From: Chaetoceros tenuissimus
Lineage: Eukaryota; Bacillariophyta; Thalassiosirophyceae; Chaetocerotales; Chaetocerotaceae
Length of the DNA: 64,000 bases
Direction of reading: 5' to 3'
Assembly (NCBI GenBank): GCA_021927905.1
Contig: BLLK01000069.1
Location: forward strand, 2,294,001-2,358,000
Position 1 is the first letter of the stretch. Each line of letters opens with the position of its first letter. Shown here in pieces: positions 10,803 to 21,503 of this stretch. The notes beneath the pieces were generated by a model that was given only the letters and a program-made list of their open reading frames with translations, was not told the DNA's origin and did not search any database. Both the position numbers and the translations under genes were made by a program.

Positions 10803-11280
10803 GTGTTGTTGGATGTATGAATGGAAGCAGCAAATCAAAATGACTTTGTTGAAGAAAGATAACACCTTATCTTTCTCCTTTTTCTACCAATCCAAGTACG
10901 CGAGTTTCAGGTTGGACTTGACACCTTCCATTCGTCTCTCCATCAGTTGCAAAGGATGAAAACCTATTTATTTACTTTTAGTAATGATAATCAGGTTTTA
11001 GCAATCGTGTGGTCAAGTCTTACAAAACCGAAGAGCGGTTCATTAAAATCTGTGCTACTATTGCCCTTTGTCACGTCTCGACATTCGGACTGTCAATCTT
11101 GACAAGGCACAATTATCGAGGAAACCAAATTATTTTCAAAGGTGTGTAAACGGTCTGTTTTTCAGAACTCTGCTTATTTTCACTCATAATTACAATAAGT
11201 AATTACTGTAATTTCAATCACTGTGCTTAGGTGGTGATCTAGTTCATTAGGTGTGTATTGTAACGGCGTCTTATGGAGAT
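10803..11280. promoter_or_regulatory. Divergent intergenic region, trehalose gene / rhomboid gene
   Basis: This 478-base interval lies between two head-to-head start codons, so it must hold both promoters. I see no open frame of interest and no clear named motif; a TC-rich stretch sits just upstream of the trehalose ATG. Confidence 0.5.
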
Positions 11281-14048
11281 ATGGATAAAGAAAACGAAAA
11301 AAAGTATAAACCGCCGAGACGGCCATCTTCATCCCTCCGAAGTGGAAACACAAATTTTGGAACATTGAAAGTGAGCAATACTCGAGCAAACGCTTACGAT
11401 CGCATTAATATGAATCATGGTAGAGGGAGAGCCGGATCTATTGGTTCTTATCCTGAAAAGCACTCGCTTGGAACAAAACCAACGACAGACACAGATTCCA
11501 TTAGTTCAAATTCGTTATCAAAGCATTCAAGATCGTCTCAAAGATCTTATTCACACGCAAGAAATACCACAAGGAGATCCCTTCAATCGTTGTCAAATGG
11601 TAATGGATATGAAGCTGCAAGACAGAATCTAGGTTTTGATACAATCACATGTACAAGTACTCCACATGAATCTAGACACCGTACACGTAGTTCGAGTAGA
11701 TCGAGATCAGTATCTTCAAACCCACATTTGAATGCACCAAGAAAGGAAATCAGATCACAGTCAAGACAGCATGTGATCAGAGGAAGACATGTAAATCCGC
11801 CCCCAGTAGTTCCAAATAGAGGGAGATCACTTTCAGAACATCGCACTCGACAAAGAAGTCAATCAAGAGCTTGTGCTACTTCTGTGAATAATCATGTGCC
11901 TCGTAGATCTGATGGTAGCGTTAATAGCAATAGACCAATAAGATCAAGAAGCTTGGTCAGTGGATCATATGATGGAGACGGACAACGAAGCCGGGCAAGA
12001 AGCCACAGTTCTCATAATATTACTAGACATCGTGCTCGTAGTAGAAGTGTTAGTAGACAAAGATCTGTTAGTAGACAAAGATCTGTTAGTAGACAAAGAT
12101 CTGTTTCTTCTGAGGTAGAGCCAAATATCCATCATAATGCTATCATTACCACAGAGATTGAATGCCCAGTCATTGCTGAGATGAAGGAGAATGAGCTATA
12201 TGCAAAACAAAATGGTGTTGCATTGTAAGTATCAATCAGTAGATGCATTCTTTTAACTTTGATAATGATTCTTATCGAACTTTTTTACAGTTCCTATGGA
12301 AAAGATGAACTTGGATTCTTTGATATGGACGATGGAATTTTGATACAAGATGAAAAGCATAGAGACAGCTTAGTTGTAAGTCCTAAGTTCAAAGGTAGAG
12401 AGCCAGGGTCATTCCTCTATGATGATGACGATGAAATCCCTGCAAATGCAACATTCCTTCGTACAGATGGACAGAGCAAAGGTATAATTGATAACAATAC
12501 ATCAATGCTTGAATGGAAAAGAAATGCAGACAGGCTTTGTGTAGGATGGGGTCGTGAAGAGTATGAAACTCCTACAGTCGCGAGGCGTCTTGTTGACTTT
12601 CGATTTGCGCAAATGAAAAGAAGAAAGAAATTTGGAAATGAACGACCATGGGGAATCCTTGGTCTATATGACCATTTATCAGCGGTGCGAATGGATGTAG
12701 AATGGGCTGAGACTGCAGCTTGTCGACGAGCAAATGGAGAACCGTAAGTGTACATTATGCTGACAAATGAGATCGATGCATTCGTATCTAATGTTGATTT
12801 TTGTCGTTAATAGATACAAGGCATGGTTTGAGTTTGTAGACGAGAAGAATACGGGCACAAATAGGCCATTCTTTACTATCTTCACTCTCTGTGTATGCAC
12901 TGCATTCATGTTTGCAACTTTTGCTATTAATCAATGGCAAATCGAGGATTTTTCCGTGAATCCAATGATCGGACCAAGTGCACAGACGTTGTTATTATTA
13001 GGAGCAAAAGATAGTCCATCTATTGTCCAAGAGAAGGAAGTATGGAGATTGATCTCTGCGATGGTCCTTCATGCAGGAATCATTCACTACGTTTTGAACA
13101 TGCTTGCATTATGGTTTGTCGGAAAGGCGATCGAGCAATGCCATGGTTTTTTCGCAAGTATGTTGTTGTTTGTTGCCCCTGGTATCGGTGAGTAATCCTT
13201 CAGTATCAGCTCATATCACTGACATACTTATCTAACAATGATTCATTTACCTCTTATCTGAAGGGGGAACAATTCTGAGTGCTATCTTTCTTCCTAATAT
13301 GATTTCGGTTGGAGCTTCTGGAGGCATTTTTGGGCTCATTGGAGCATGTCTGGCAGACATTATCATGAATTGGGGTCTCATTTTTAACAAAGAAGTAAAT
13401 GGAGAGAAAAGTCATGCGCACGTCTATGTAATATTGGTACTTGTCTTAGATATTATCATCAACAGTGTGATAGGGCTTACACCGTTCGTTGATAATTTTA
13501 CACGTGAGTTTCCGTTCATCTTCATTGACTGATACATTAATATGCTTCATCTCACTTTCTATTCGGCATGACAATTAGATTTGGGTGGAATGATTTTTGG
13601 ATTTATTTGCGGCACTTCCACCATGCAACGAATTTCGACAGACATGTTTGAAAAGCAGAAAGAAATGACCATCTGGAGAAGATGCAAGATGCATTTTGTG
13701 CGATTCTTTGGGATCATTTTAACTTTCTTTGTTATGGTCACATCATTTCTAATACTTATGGGAGGTGATGGAGAAACATCACCATGTAATGCATGCAAAG
13801 CTATTTCTTGTGTACCATTTCCGCCATGGAATGGACCAACTGACAAGTGGTGGTATTGTGATGACTGTGCTGTTGTTTCTGCTGACGCCAGAATCAATTC
13901 GGAAACCAACACTTTTGATCAGCTAACTTTGAACTGCCCTCGAGGTGATTTATTCACAATGGAGCTAGATGCTGGAATAGACAGTGATAGAGATTGGCTA
14001 GAAGGTCAACTTCCTAACTGGTGCAGATTGCATTGTGATGGAATTTAA
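11281..14048 (+). CDS. Rhomboid-family intramembrane serine protease with SR-rich N-terminal region
   Basis: Predicted 826 aa from five exons: 11281-12224, 12291-12743, 12814-13187, 13264-13503 and 13579-14048. The first ~315 residues are disordered and full of Arg-Ser dipeptides, including three exact 18-bp repeats (12049-12102) encoding VSRQRS. The membrane part begins near residue 480. HxxxNM (HYVLNML) in an early helix, GASGGIFG with the catalytic Ser, and a late His in HLGG are the rhomboid hallmarks, so the core looks active. A Cys-rich tail (CNACKAISC, WWYCDDC) follows the last helix and faces one side of the membrane. Rhomboids cut membrane-anchored substrates; the site of action is unknown. 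The start ATG at 11281 replaces a GTG further upstream. Confidence 0.9.
12049..12102 (+). repeat. Three exact 18-bp tandem repeats in the rhomboid gene
   Basis: The unit gttagtagacaaagatct occurs three times without change, encoding VSRQRS repeats in the SR-rich region. Exact in-frame repeats suggest recent slippage and possible length variation between strains. Confidence 0.9.
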
Positions 14049-14418
14049 TAAACTACCTCTGAACGAAATTGCCATGGAAAATAGGTCATCAGAGGCAAAG
14101 GCTAAAAACTAAGTTCGAAAATGACATATTGTAAATTACGCAGATAATTTGATATAAAGTCCTGCGAATCAGAGGTTAAATAGTTATACATGTTTGATTA
14201 TGCAGATGAAGATTGTATACTAGTTTTCTTCTATTTTGACGTACGGTATAAGTTGTAATTGTTGATTCTATTATCTGCATTATGTATACTGAAATATTTG
14301 TATATCCTAATCATATACGTTTAGCAAAGTCTCGAAGTAGCTGAAGAAAATCGGGAATAAAAGTGAAAATAGTTCTTTTGTGAAAAGATCCTTTTGACGG
14401 TATTGCTTCCATAATCAT
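14049..14418. other. Convergent 3' intergenic region, no gene seen
   Basis: This AT-rich interval lies between the stop codons of the rhomboid and thioredoxin genes and holds both 3' ends. I see nothing coding in it. Confidence 0.5.
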
Positions 14419-15152
14419 TTACTCGTCAGTTGTCTTTTCATCCGTCGACTCATCATCCAAACCTAAGTCTTCCAAAACTTTACTCACTGCGTTGGCTAAA
14501 ACATTCTTTGCTACACAGCCCACAATAGTGTCCAAAACTTCTCCGTTATTATAAATCTGGATCGTTGGAATACTAACTATTCCAGCTTCTTCTGCTAATT
14601 CTGGAAAATCATCTGTGCATACTTCTACAACATCAATTTTTGGTACAAATTCCTTTATAATCTCTTTCACAATAGGATTTGATAAACGACATGGCCCACA
14701 CCTTTGTTATTACATTGAATGTGAGAGATGAATCCAAAGCAATATTCAATTCACGAAATATAAAAATTGTTTCATATTTATTATCAGAGAAACAAAAATT
14801 GAAGAACTTACCAAGGTGCAGTGAAGAACACGAGTGTGGGCTTGGTCACTGGCTCTAATGAAGCTTCCTCTATGTCGCTATGTAAAACTTCAACTTGAAA
14901 TTGTTGTTCTGATTCGATTGCTCTACCACCTGACTTTGTTGCAACCATTTGAAGTTGTGTAATTGACCTGTCCTTCGATATATACCGAGATTGTAAATAT
15001 GAGTGGCTATGAACGCTTTGAAATGTGAATGCATTTGCTGCCATAGGTTGACTGTCGTAGGATTGAAATGCAATAAATACAAAAAGATATGCAAAAGGGA
15101 AAATATTCATCTTGGTGGTAGACGCTGTTTTTATTTTCTTGACTGCTGACAT
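14419..15152 (-). CDS. Thioredoxin with plastid-type bipartite leader
   Basis: Predicted 207 aa from exons 15152-14812 and 14701-14419; the 110-bp intron splits the Trp codon of the active site. The leader has a basic N-terminus, a hydrophobic segment (FAYLFVFIAF) and then ANAFTF, close to the ASAFAP cleavage motif of diatom plastid proteins, so import across the four plastid membranes is inferred. The thioredoxin domain follows, with WCGPC at residues 114-118 and the conserved cis-Pro segment (SIPTIQIY). The redox-active Cys pair reduces target disulfides. The acidic C-terminus (DESTDEKTTDE) is unusual but probably just a tail. An earlier GTG in frame was not used as start; ATG 15152 and a second ATG 14 codons on are both possible. 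The gene is divergent from the small plastid protein at 15655. Confidence 0.88.
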
Positions 15153-15654
15153 GATGATGTTGTTATGATGGTGGTGCACTATTTTCCTGCGGTGTTTTCA
15201 AAAATTCTGACTTTCTTCTTCGATTTCGATTATGACAGCAAGCTTTATAAGAGGAACAAGCAAATGTATCTATTCTCTTGAAAGATGTTTGTATTATCTC
15301 TATTTTATTGTATCCGTACTCAGAATGATTTGAACAGTGACACTATGTAAAAGAGGTGATGATAGCAGCTGTGATGGTAGTTGATAGTTGAGAACTGGAT
15401 GAACGAAGAAGATCGGTGGTCATCGTGACGTCATCATTAGATGCATAACCTACTTATCGTATGGAGATCTTTCCTAATGTACACCAGTAAGTAGAAAATG
15501 CGTACGAGCCAAGTTGAAGTCTGGTGGTAGCTCGTTGTGATCAGTCAGTAGTAGAAGAAGGAATCATCCATCATCCATCGCTTTCTTTTCTTTCCTCATC
15601 ACCATATTGAATATTGTTCTATTTCAACTGTCAATCCAAACAAACTTTGATAAA
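15153..15654. promoter_or_regulatory. Divergent promoter region of two plastid-type genes, with TGACGTCA
   Basis: This 502-base head-to-head interval contains a perfect TGACGTCA palindrome at 15426-15433, the consensus CRE/bZIP site and the core of diatom CO2/cAMP-responsive elements. Both flanking products carry plastid-type leaders, which makes light or CO2 control plausible but unproven. Confidence 0.4.
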
Positions 15655-16151
15655 ATGAAGATCTCTCTTGCTATCCTCGCTCTTGCTTCCTCTGCATCTG
15701 CATTCGCTCCAGCTTTCAACAAGCCAATGACTCAGGTTGCTTCCTCTGCAGCTCCAGCTGCTCCACTTAGAATGGGAGGTGATGATGAAGAGGGCGGACT
15801 TGACCTTAATCTTGAGGAGATGTTTGATATGTAAGTATTGCTTGCAGTTAAAAAGAGGATTGGTTCATGAATGGCACTGGTTTTATTTTGGTCTGAATCA
15901 GATTATCGAGACCAATAACCAACAACACAAATCACACATCACTGAGTAGATTGGATTCTTTGTCCATTTTTTATGCAATACAAAACAAGATGCATAATTA
16001 CTTGCACTTTCACTAGGCAAAGTAAATTGTATTTATTTCAAATTGAAAGCAAGTAGCTAACACATCCATTCTAAAATTGTGCAGGTTTGATGCTGCAGAC
16101 AAGGAAGAGGAATTCGATGATGCAATCAAGAAGGTTAAGAAGGATGAATAA
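15655..16151 (+). CDS. Small acidic plastid-type protein, 80 aa
   Basis: Two exons, 15655-15830 and 16085-16151; the 254-bp intron is long for this window. The leader MKISLAILALASSASAFAP is a textbook diatom plastid bipartite presequence, with cleavage expected between A and F, and the transit region ends near LRMGG. The mature part would be only about 40 residues, strongly acidic (DDEEGG, EEMFDMFDAADKEEEF), with a basic end (KKVKKDE). I do not recognise the family. A helix around EEMFDMFDAADKE could bind a partner, but that is speculation. The long intron, shortness and clean leader make this an easy gene to miss. Confidence 0.8.
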
Positions 16152-16481
16152 ATCTATTTGGGGTGTGCTTAATCTTTTTCGAAGTATACAAATGATGTTA
16201 AAAAAGAGAATGCAAAAATAAAATTGCATCTATTTACAAAGAAAATGATTCGGCTAAACTAGGAAAATGAAAACAAATACGTTGAAATCATCTTTTTCAT
16301 TTTAAAGCATGCATTATATATTATATATTGAATAGTGATTGTGTGTGATGGTTGCATGCTCTACTCTCGAAATTTTCATGATAAATATTATATTTTGCTT
16401 CCTCATGCATTGACTTTCCAAATTTGATCTTTTGTTGTGAGCCCTATAATTTCTTCATCTTCACCATTCTTTTTATGCCGT
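16152..16481. other. Intergenic, convergent 3' ends, no gene seen
   Basis: About 330 AT-rich bases between two convergent stop codons, with a short TA-rich run (tatatattatatattg) near 16316-16331. I see nothing coding. Confidence 0.5.
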
Positions 16482-16898
16482 TTACATTTGAACAGGTGGG
16501 ATGTCATCTAGAGGGATAAGATCTCTTGAACCAAGCATCAGCGGAATGAGAAATAAGACAGGCAGCAGAGATAGAACAATGTAAATGATTACACGTGTCT
16601 GTTTTGGATCTGTCAAGTCTGGATTCAATACATCTTCTGCAATCTCGTTACTTTGGCTGATAAACATTGGTGTTGAAGCTTGGTTTTCTTTTGGCGTCGT
16701 TTCCTCCTCATCATCTACAAGCTCTACAACACCGTCATCATTAGCCATCATTAGAGAGATAGAAGCATCAACTGTTTTTCTTGAATCAATGGAGACTCTT
16801 GGTGTCGGCACGGTGAAGCCTTCAACTGACGACAACAACATGGCACAGACAAGAGCTATGCAAGCAAGAAATTTGAAAGAAAATTGGCCAATCTTCAT
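16482..16898 (-). CDS. Small single-pass membrane protein with plastid-type leader, 138 aa
   Basis: Single exon, ATG at 16898. Residues 1-28 form a signal peptide (FKFLACIALVCAMLLSS, then VEGFTVP with a Phe after the likely cut), as in diatom plastid proteins. An acidic middle (VELVDDEEETT) leads to one strong membrane helix at residues ~101-122 (VIIYIVLSLLPVLFLIPLML), followed by a short tail SRDLIPLDDIPP. The length and layout suggest a thylakoid or envelope protein, perhaps an assembly factor or small subunit. I do not recognise the family. Confidence 0.75.
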   Translation of the reverse strand: MKIGQFSFKFLACIALVCAMLLSSVEGFTVPTPRVSIDSRKTVDASISLMMANDDGVVELVDDEEETTPKENQASTPMFISQSNEIAEDVLNPDLTDPKQTRVIIYIVLSLLPVLFLIPLMLGSRDLIPLDDIPPVQM

Positions 16899-17108
16899 GA
16901 TTGATTGTAGAATAAGTGATATGAATAAGTGATATTCAAGTATTTGGGATGTGCTCTTGACTGAGTTGTTTCAACATCATCACGTCCTTCTGACTTAAGA
17001 TTCTTCGATTCTTCAGTTTCACAGAGATACTGGGTACTAACGCAGTGACGATTGAAGTTTATCAAAATAGAAATTATAATGTACAGTAGCAACTTCCCCG
17101 CCAACAAC

Positions 17109-17182
17109 GGCTTCGTAGCTCAGTTGGTTAGAGCGTGGGTCTAATAAACCCAAGGTCGTGGGTTCGACCCCCACCGAGGCTA
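17109..17182 (+). tRNA. tRNA-Ile (anticodon AAT)
   Basis: This 74-base cloverleaf has a 7-bp acceptor stem (GGCTTCG with CGAGGCT, including G-U pairs), D arm GCTC…GAGC, anticodon stem TGGGT/ACCCA around loop CTAATAA (anticodon AAT), T arm GTGGG TTCGACC CCCAC and discriminator A. There is no intron. Internal A- and B-box sequences are normal, and T-runs at about 17187-17196 can end Pol III transcription. Confidence 0.96.
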
Positions 17183-17622
17183 GAAATTTTGCTTTTGCTC
17201 TCTTTCATCGGCATATCTCAGTCTACTTTTGTTGCGAACCTAGTGTACCTTCCTGCTTTATGAGCGATTGAAATGTTAATTTGAAATCTTTGATTTGTGA
17301 AGGTTTTGTGGTCATTTTCAGCCTCTATCTCTCTTGCCCGTGAATCTTTTGCCATCATGTCTTGCAAAGCATTGGAGTGTTTTGTTTGTTTGTTTTGCCA
17401 AACCAACTATTCAAGAAACACTCCAAACAAATCCTACGTAGTAAATCTTATTAACGCAATAGAGAGGAGAAGAAAGAAATGCATCTTTTGTTAAAACCTT
17501 TCCTGAAATCGGCGCTACTCATCAGCATCTCTGACATAGGTCGAATAACTCAATCTATCACATTTCTTTAATTATATCCAAGATTAATTTATACATTTTT
17601 TATATCCTTTTACATATTTTAT
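17183..17622. other. Intergenic, no gene seen
   Basis: 440 bases between the tRNA terminator and the 3' end of the aminotransferase gene. Short open frames exist but begin at non-ATG codons and show no family resemblance. Confidence 0.5.
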
Positions 17623-18945
17623 TTACTTCTTTGCCTCCTCGAAAGCCCACTTCAACCATGGCATCAATGCCTTAACATCATCAGTCTCAACAGTGGAACC
17701 ACACCAGATACGGATGGATGGAGGAGCGTCACGGTATCCACCAATATCATAAGCTACATGTTCAGACTCAAGAAGTGATACTAATTTCTTGATTTGATCT
17801 GCAGTCAAGTCGAGTGTCAAACAAACAGAAGTTGAGGAACGGGTAGCTGGGTCCTGAGCAAGGAAGTTGATCCATGAGTTGTTCTCAGCAACAAAGTCCT
17901 CAATAACCTTAAGATTGTCTTGAGAAATTTTGATAAGACCCTCAAGCCCTCCTACAGACTTTGACCATTGCAATGCATCAATGTAATCCTCTACAGCAAT
18001 CATGGATGGAGTGTTGATAGTTGCACCCTTGAAAATTCCAGCATCAATCTTACCCTTCTTTGCAAGACGGAAAATCTTTGGAAGTGGACGGTTTTCTGGA
18101 GTGTAGCTTTCAATACGTTCAACAGCACGAGGGGAAAGAATAAGAATTCCGTGTGCTCCCTCTCCTCCAAGAACCTTTTGCCAGGAGTAAGTAGTAACAT
18201 CAAGCTTCTCCCATGGCATGTTCATTGCGAAACAAGCAGAAGTTGCATCACAGAAAGTAAGACCCTCACGATCATCAGCAATGAAATCACATCCGTCAGG
18301 AACACGAACACCAGAGGTTGTTCCGTTAAAAGTAAAGCAAATATCATTCTTTGGATTGCATTGGGAAAGATCTGGAAGGTTTCCATAGTCAGCGGTGTAT
18401 TCATTTACAGTAACAGTATCACGAAGCTTAAGGTGGGAAATTGCGTCTCCAAACCATCCCTTTCCGAAAGATTCCCAATGGCACATATCAACATCACGTG
18501 CTCCAAGCATGTTCCACATAGCCATCTCGTATGCTCCGGTATCAGAAGCTGGTACAATTCCTACAAGGTAGTCATCTGGGATTCCAAGAATCTCCTTGGT
18601 CTCAGAAATTGCAAGTGCAAGACGCTCCTTTCCAATCTTTGAACGGTGGGAACGTCCCAAAGTTTGCTTATCAAGGGTAGTCATGTCGTATCCAGGGTGC
18701 TTCTTACATGGTCCAGAGGAAAATTCTGGGTTTGCTGGCTGTCAAGGGAGAAGTAGTCATTAGAAATCATAAAACGTGCAAAAGAAATTTAGAATTTATT
18801 CTACTAAATATCCGTTGAATCTTACCTTTACAGCAGGAGCGCTGAACATTCTCATAGCTCCAGCGAAAGCTGCTGGGGTAGCATTAGTGCTGGAGATTAC
18901 TCTCTTAGCAGCAAGAGATGCAACGGTAGAAGGGAAACGCATCAT
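17623..18945 (-). CDS. serC: Phosphoserine aminotransferase
   Basis: Predicted 411 aa from exons 18945-18826 and 18738-17623 (intron 87 bp, phase 0). Residues 1-40 are an Arg/Ser/Ala-rich leader without acidic residues ([19 protein letters not shown]), probably mitochondrial or plastidic; the mature enzyme starts near [16 protein letters not shown]. The PLP-binding Lys is residue 228 in [15 protein letters not shown], and the sequence agrees along its whole length with the long alphaproteobacterial/plant-like subtype. It converts 3-phosphohydroxypyruvate and glutamate to phosphoserine and 2-oxoglutarate, the second step of serine synthesis. A tandem ATG at 18945/18942 leaves the exact start open by one residue. 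Confidence 0.95.
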
Positions 18946-19460
18946 GATGTTGGATAGTTATCTAGTACTTATGACTTGAATTGAAAGATCTTGTCGAATA
19001 TCTTCAGCAGACCCATCGCTTATTTTACGTTGAGACTTGAGAGCTTTGGTTGGTGGGAGAAAGGTCGACAAAAATGAAAATGTGTGGCTACCAACACATT
19101 TGGGGAGGTAACTGCGTCAGATTGGAATTTCTTTTCGGTTCTTCAAGTGTCATTTTCAACAAAAATAGCTGACAAGCATTGTCTAGTCCCTTTTCCTGAA
19201 TTCTTCAAATCAAAGCGAAATCACGCAACCAAATTGTAACTTCTAATAGTTCATTAAGGTATTGACTTGTTTCTAGGCATCTCATTTCTACGTAGAGCTA
19301 TCTTCAACAATAAGGGTGAAAATGTGTTGCTACGAATCTATGAGGTGTAAGTTAAACTATCCGAAAGTATGTAAACAATTATTATGTACAATTATGATAA
19401 TATGCAACAAAGTGTAAAATAAATAAAATGGCATCTGTTGTATTCTTGCCATAGTAAATG
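18946..19460. promoter_or_regulatory. Upstream region of the aminotransferase
   Basis: 515 bases between the kinase stop and the aminotransferase start, both genes on the minus strand. It holds the kinase 3' end and the aminotransferase promoter. I see no further gene. Confidence 0.4.
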
Positions 19461-21503
19461 TTACGCCTTTGTTGAATGTTGAGCAATAACATTTTGCGGT
19501 GCTGGGATTCTAATATCTCCAATGCTCTCGCATTGCTTTCGCTTCTTTGGTGTCTTCGAAGTATTATCACTAAATGTAACATGTTGGACATGCTTTCCAC
19601 TTTTACTACCCCTATGCCTCTTCTTACGTTTCTTCTCAGACGAATTGACCTTTTGAGCCTCGTACAACTTTGTTGCTAAGTAACTCAAAGGCAATTCTTG
19701 TGACTCAGAAACTGTAAGTGGCGAGATAGGTAGAAGCTGTGAAGACGAAGGAATTGAAAAATTCAAACTTGTGTCTGGTGCAGTTACAGATAGGATGTGA
19801 TCATCCAAGAAAGAAAATCTTAGAGGTTTTGGTGCCTCTCGAGTTCTTCTATTCCTGATATCAGACTGGGTATCGTTTTTGTGTAATAGAATCCAGTCAT
19901 GTTTCAAGGCTTCTGCTGCCTTAATTCTCTTGTCGGGGTCTTGATTGAGCATACGGCGGACAAGATCCTTGGCACTGCTACTAATATTCTTCCAGTTCCT
20001 ATGTGGAAAGTCCACAACGTTAGAAAGAGATGATTTGAAGGAGTCTTTGCATGTATCTTGTCTTCCTGGTTCATAGCTCGAATCATCTTCATCTGAAGAA
20101 TCGATCGAATCATCGTCCAGAACAAACGATCCGCATCGAGGTCTAGATGCTGGTGGTTCTCCTGATAATAAGATGTAAAGAGTTACACCCAATGAAAACA
20201 TATCAACAGCAGCATCGTATCCATTTTCACCACAACTACTCATTTCAGGAGCAGCGTAGTAGTCCGAGCCAACGCGACTGTATGCCCGTGATCTATTCTT
20301 GTTTGGTGGAGTTAAAGGGGAGTGAGAGTTCAAAGAGTAAAGTCTCCTCCTCACAGTATTTTGATCATCACTTGTTATGTCGTGAAGAACTCTTGCACAG
20401 CCAAAATCAGAAAGTTTCACTGAGAGGTTATCCTCGTCATCGGATAGTAACAAGATATTTTCTGGTTTCACATCACGATGAACAACGTTTCTCTCGTGTA
20501 GGAAAGCTAGTGCTGATATCAATTGAGTAGCTATTTTTGCTGCCTGTGCCTCACTATATGCAGTAGCAGACCACTTGGAAGAATTGTTTTTCTCACTGTC
20601 TGTCATACGTGGTGTTGAGAAAATATCCATGATAGATTCACTTTTTCTAGACCCCCTTCTCCTTTGAATTGCGTCAAAAAGTTCACCACCGGCACAATAC
20701 TGTAATACAAGATGTATTTCACTATCCGTCTCGTACACATCAATTAAGTCTATGATGTTCTTGTGTCTATTTGAACCTGAAAATGTTGATAATATCTCGT
20801 ATTCATCCAGTGTGCTCTTCCTTGTTCCGCGATGGCTCAAAGTTCTTAATATTTCGTGCTTTAGAATGCACTTGATGGCCACTTTGTTACCAGACTTTTT
20901 ATGTACAGCCATCCTCACAGTAGACGAGGCTCCATGTCCAAGTATCCTGGGACCTGTAGCTCCACATGTGAGATCGTAATCATCTTCGAGGATTTTCTCA
21001 GGAGAAGATTTAGTCAATCTTACTGCGAATTGTGGCTTTCTGAAAGCAGAGAGAGTAAGTTGAGATCCTGAAGTCGCAGCATCTAATGGAGTTGATGCAT
21101 GTTGTGCTACAGGGTCTAGGAAGGGCTGAGAGTTACTATTGATGCTGTGTAAAGGTGGTGTTGCAGAATGTGACACTTGTTGGTCATTGCAACATAATTC
21201 CGATTGAGAACAGAGGGAAGAATTCTCTTCCAAATCATTTCTATGCTCCTTTAAGGCGAGTACTGTCTTGATGTTCCGTTGCTCTCTGAATTCTTCTAGT
21301 GATGACGACGAAGATACAGAAGCCATCTTGGTTGAATCTAGTGATGTAAGTGCATTATCGACTATGGTATCCGTTTTATTTGAACACAAATAAGCATCTT
21401 CTCCGGATGGGATCTGACGCGATGTCACTCCATCTTCATGAGATAGCTTGGCACATTTCGTGTCAATCCGATCTTTGAGGAGGGCTTCGCATTCCATTTT
21501 CAT
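19461..21503 (-). CDS. Serine/threonine protein kinase, CAMK-like, 680 aa
   Basis: Single exon with ATG at 21503. Residues 1-180 are Ser-rich and disordered. The kinase domain spans ~183-540: glycine loop GHGASS (189-194), Lys211 in VAIK, HRDVKPEN with Asp344, DFG at 366-368 and APE at 418-420, so it should be catalytically active. Two insertions are unusual: ~40 residues in the N-to-C-lobe region after AGGELFDAIQ, and a ~40-residue Ser/Arg-rich stretch between DFG and APE that lengthens the activation segment. Another acidic insert (SSDEDDSS) follows the LSGEPP segment. The C-terminus (541-680) is basic, with KKRKKRHRG, a likely nuclear signal. Family and substrate cannot be set from sequence; no EF hands are present. 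Confidence 0.88.
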   Translation of the reverse strand: MKMECEALLKDRIDTKCAKLSHEDGVTSRQIPSGEDAYLCSNKTDTIVDNALTSLDSTKMASVSSSSSLEEFREQRNIKTVLALKEHRNDLEENSSLCSQSELCCNDQQVSHSATPPLHSINSNSQPFLDPVAQHASTPLDAATSGSQLTLSAFRKPQFAVRLTKSSPEKILEDDYDLTCGATGPRILGHGASSTVRMAVHKKSGNKVAIKCILKHEILRTLSHRGTRKSTLDEYEILSTFSGSNRHKNIIDLIDVYETDSEIHLVLQYCAGGELFDAIQRRRGSRKSESIMDIFSTPRMTDSEKNNSSKWSATAYSEAQAAKIATQLISALAFLHERNVVHRDVKPENILLLSDDEDNLSVKLSDFGCARVLHDITSDDQNTVRRRLYSLNSHSPLTPPNKNRSRAYSRVGSDYYAAPEMSSCGENGYDAAVDMFSLGVTLYILLSGEPPASRPRCGSFVLDDDSIDSSDEDDSSYEPGRQDTCKDSFKSSLSNVVDFPHRNWKNISSSAKDLVRRMLNQDPDKRIKAAEALKHDWILLHKNDTQSDIRNRRTREAPKPLRFSFLDDHILSVTAPDTSLNFSIPSSSQLLPISPLTVSESQELPLSYLATKLYEAQKVNSSEKKRKKRHRGSKSGKHVQHVTFSDNTSKTPKKRKQCESIGDIRIPAPQNVIAQHSTKA

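Noticed and set aside
17968-18642. 224-codon plus-strand frame inside the aminotransferase gene
   Set aside because: Antisense to well-conserved SerC sequence; its composition (Ser/Asn/Lys rich) matches no family.
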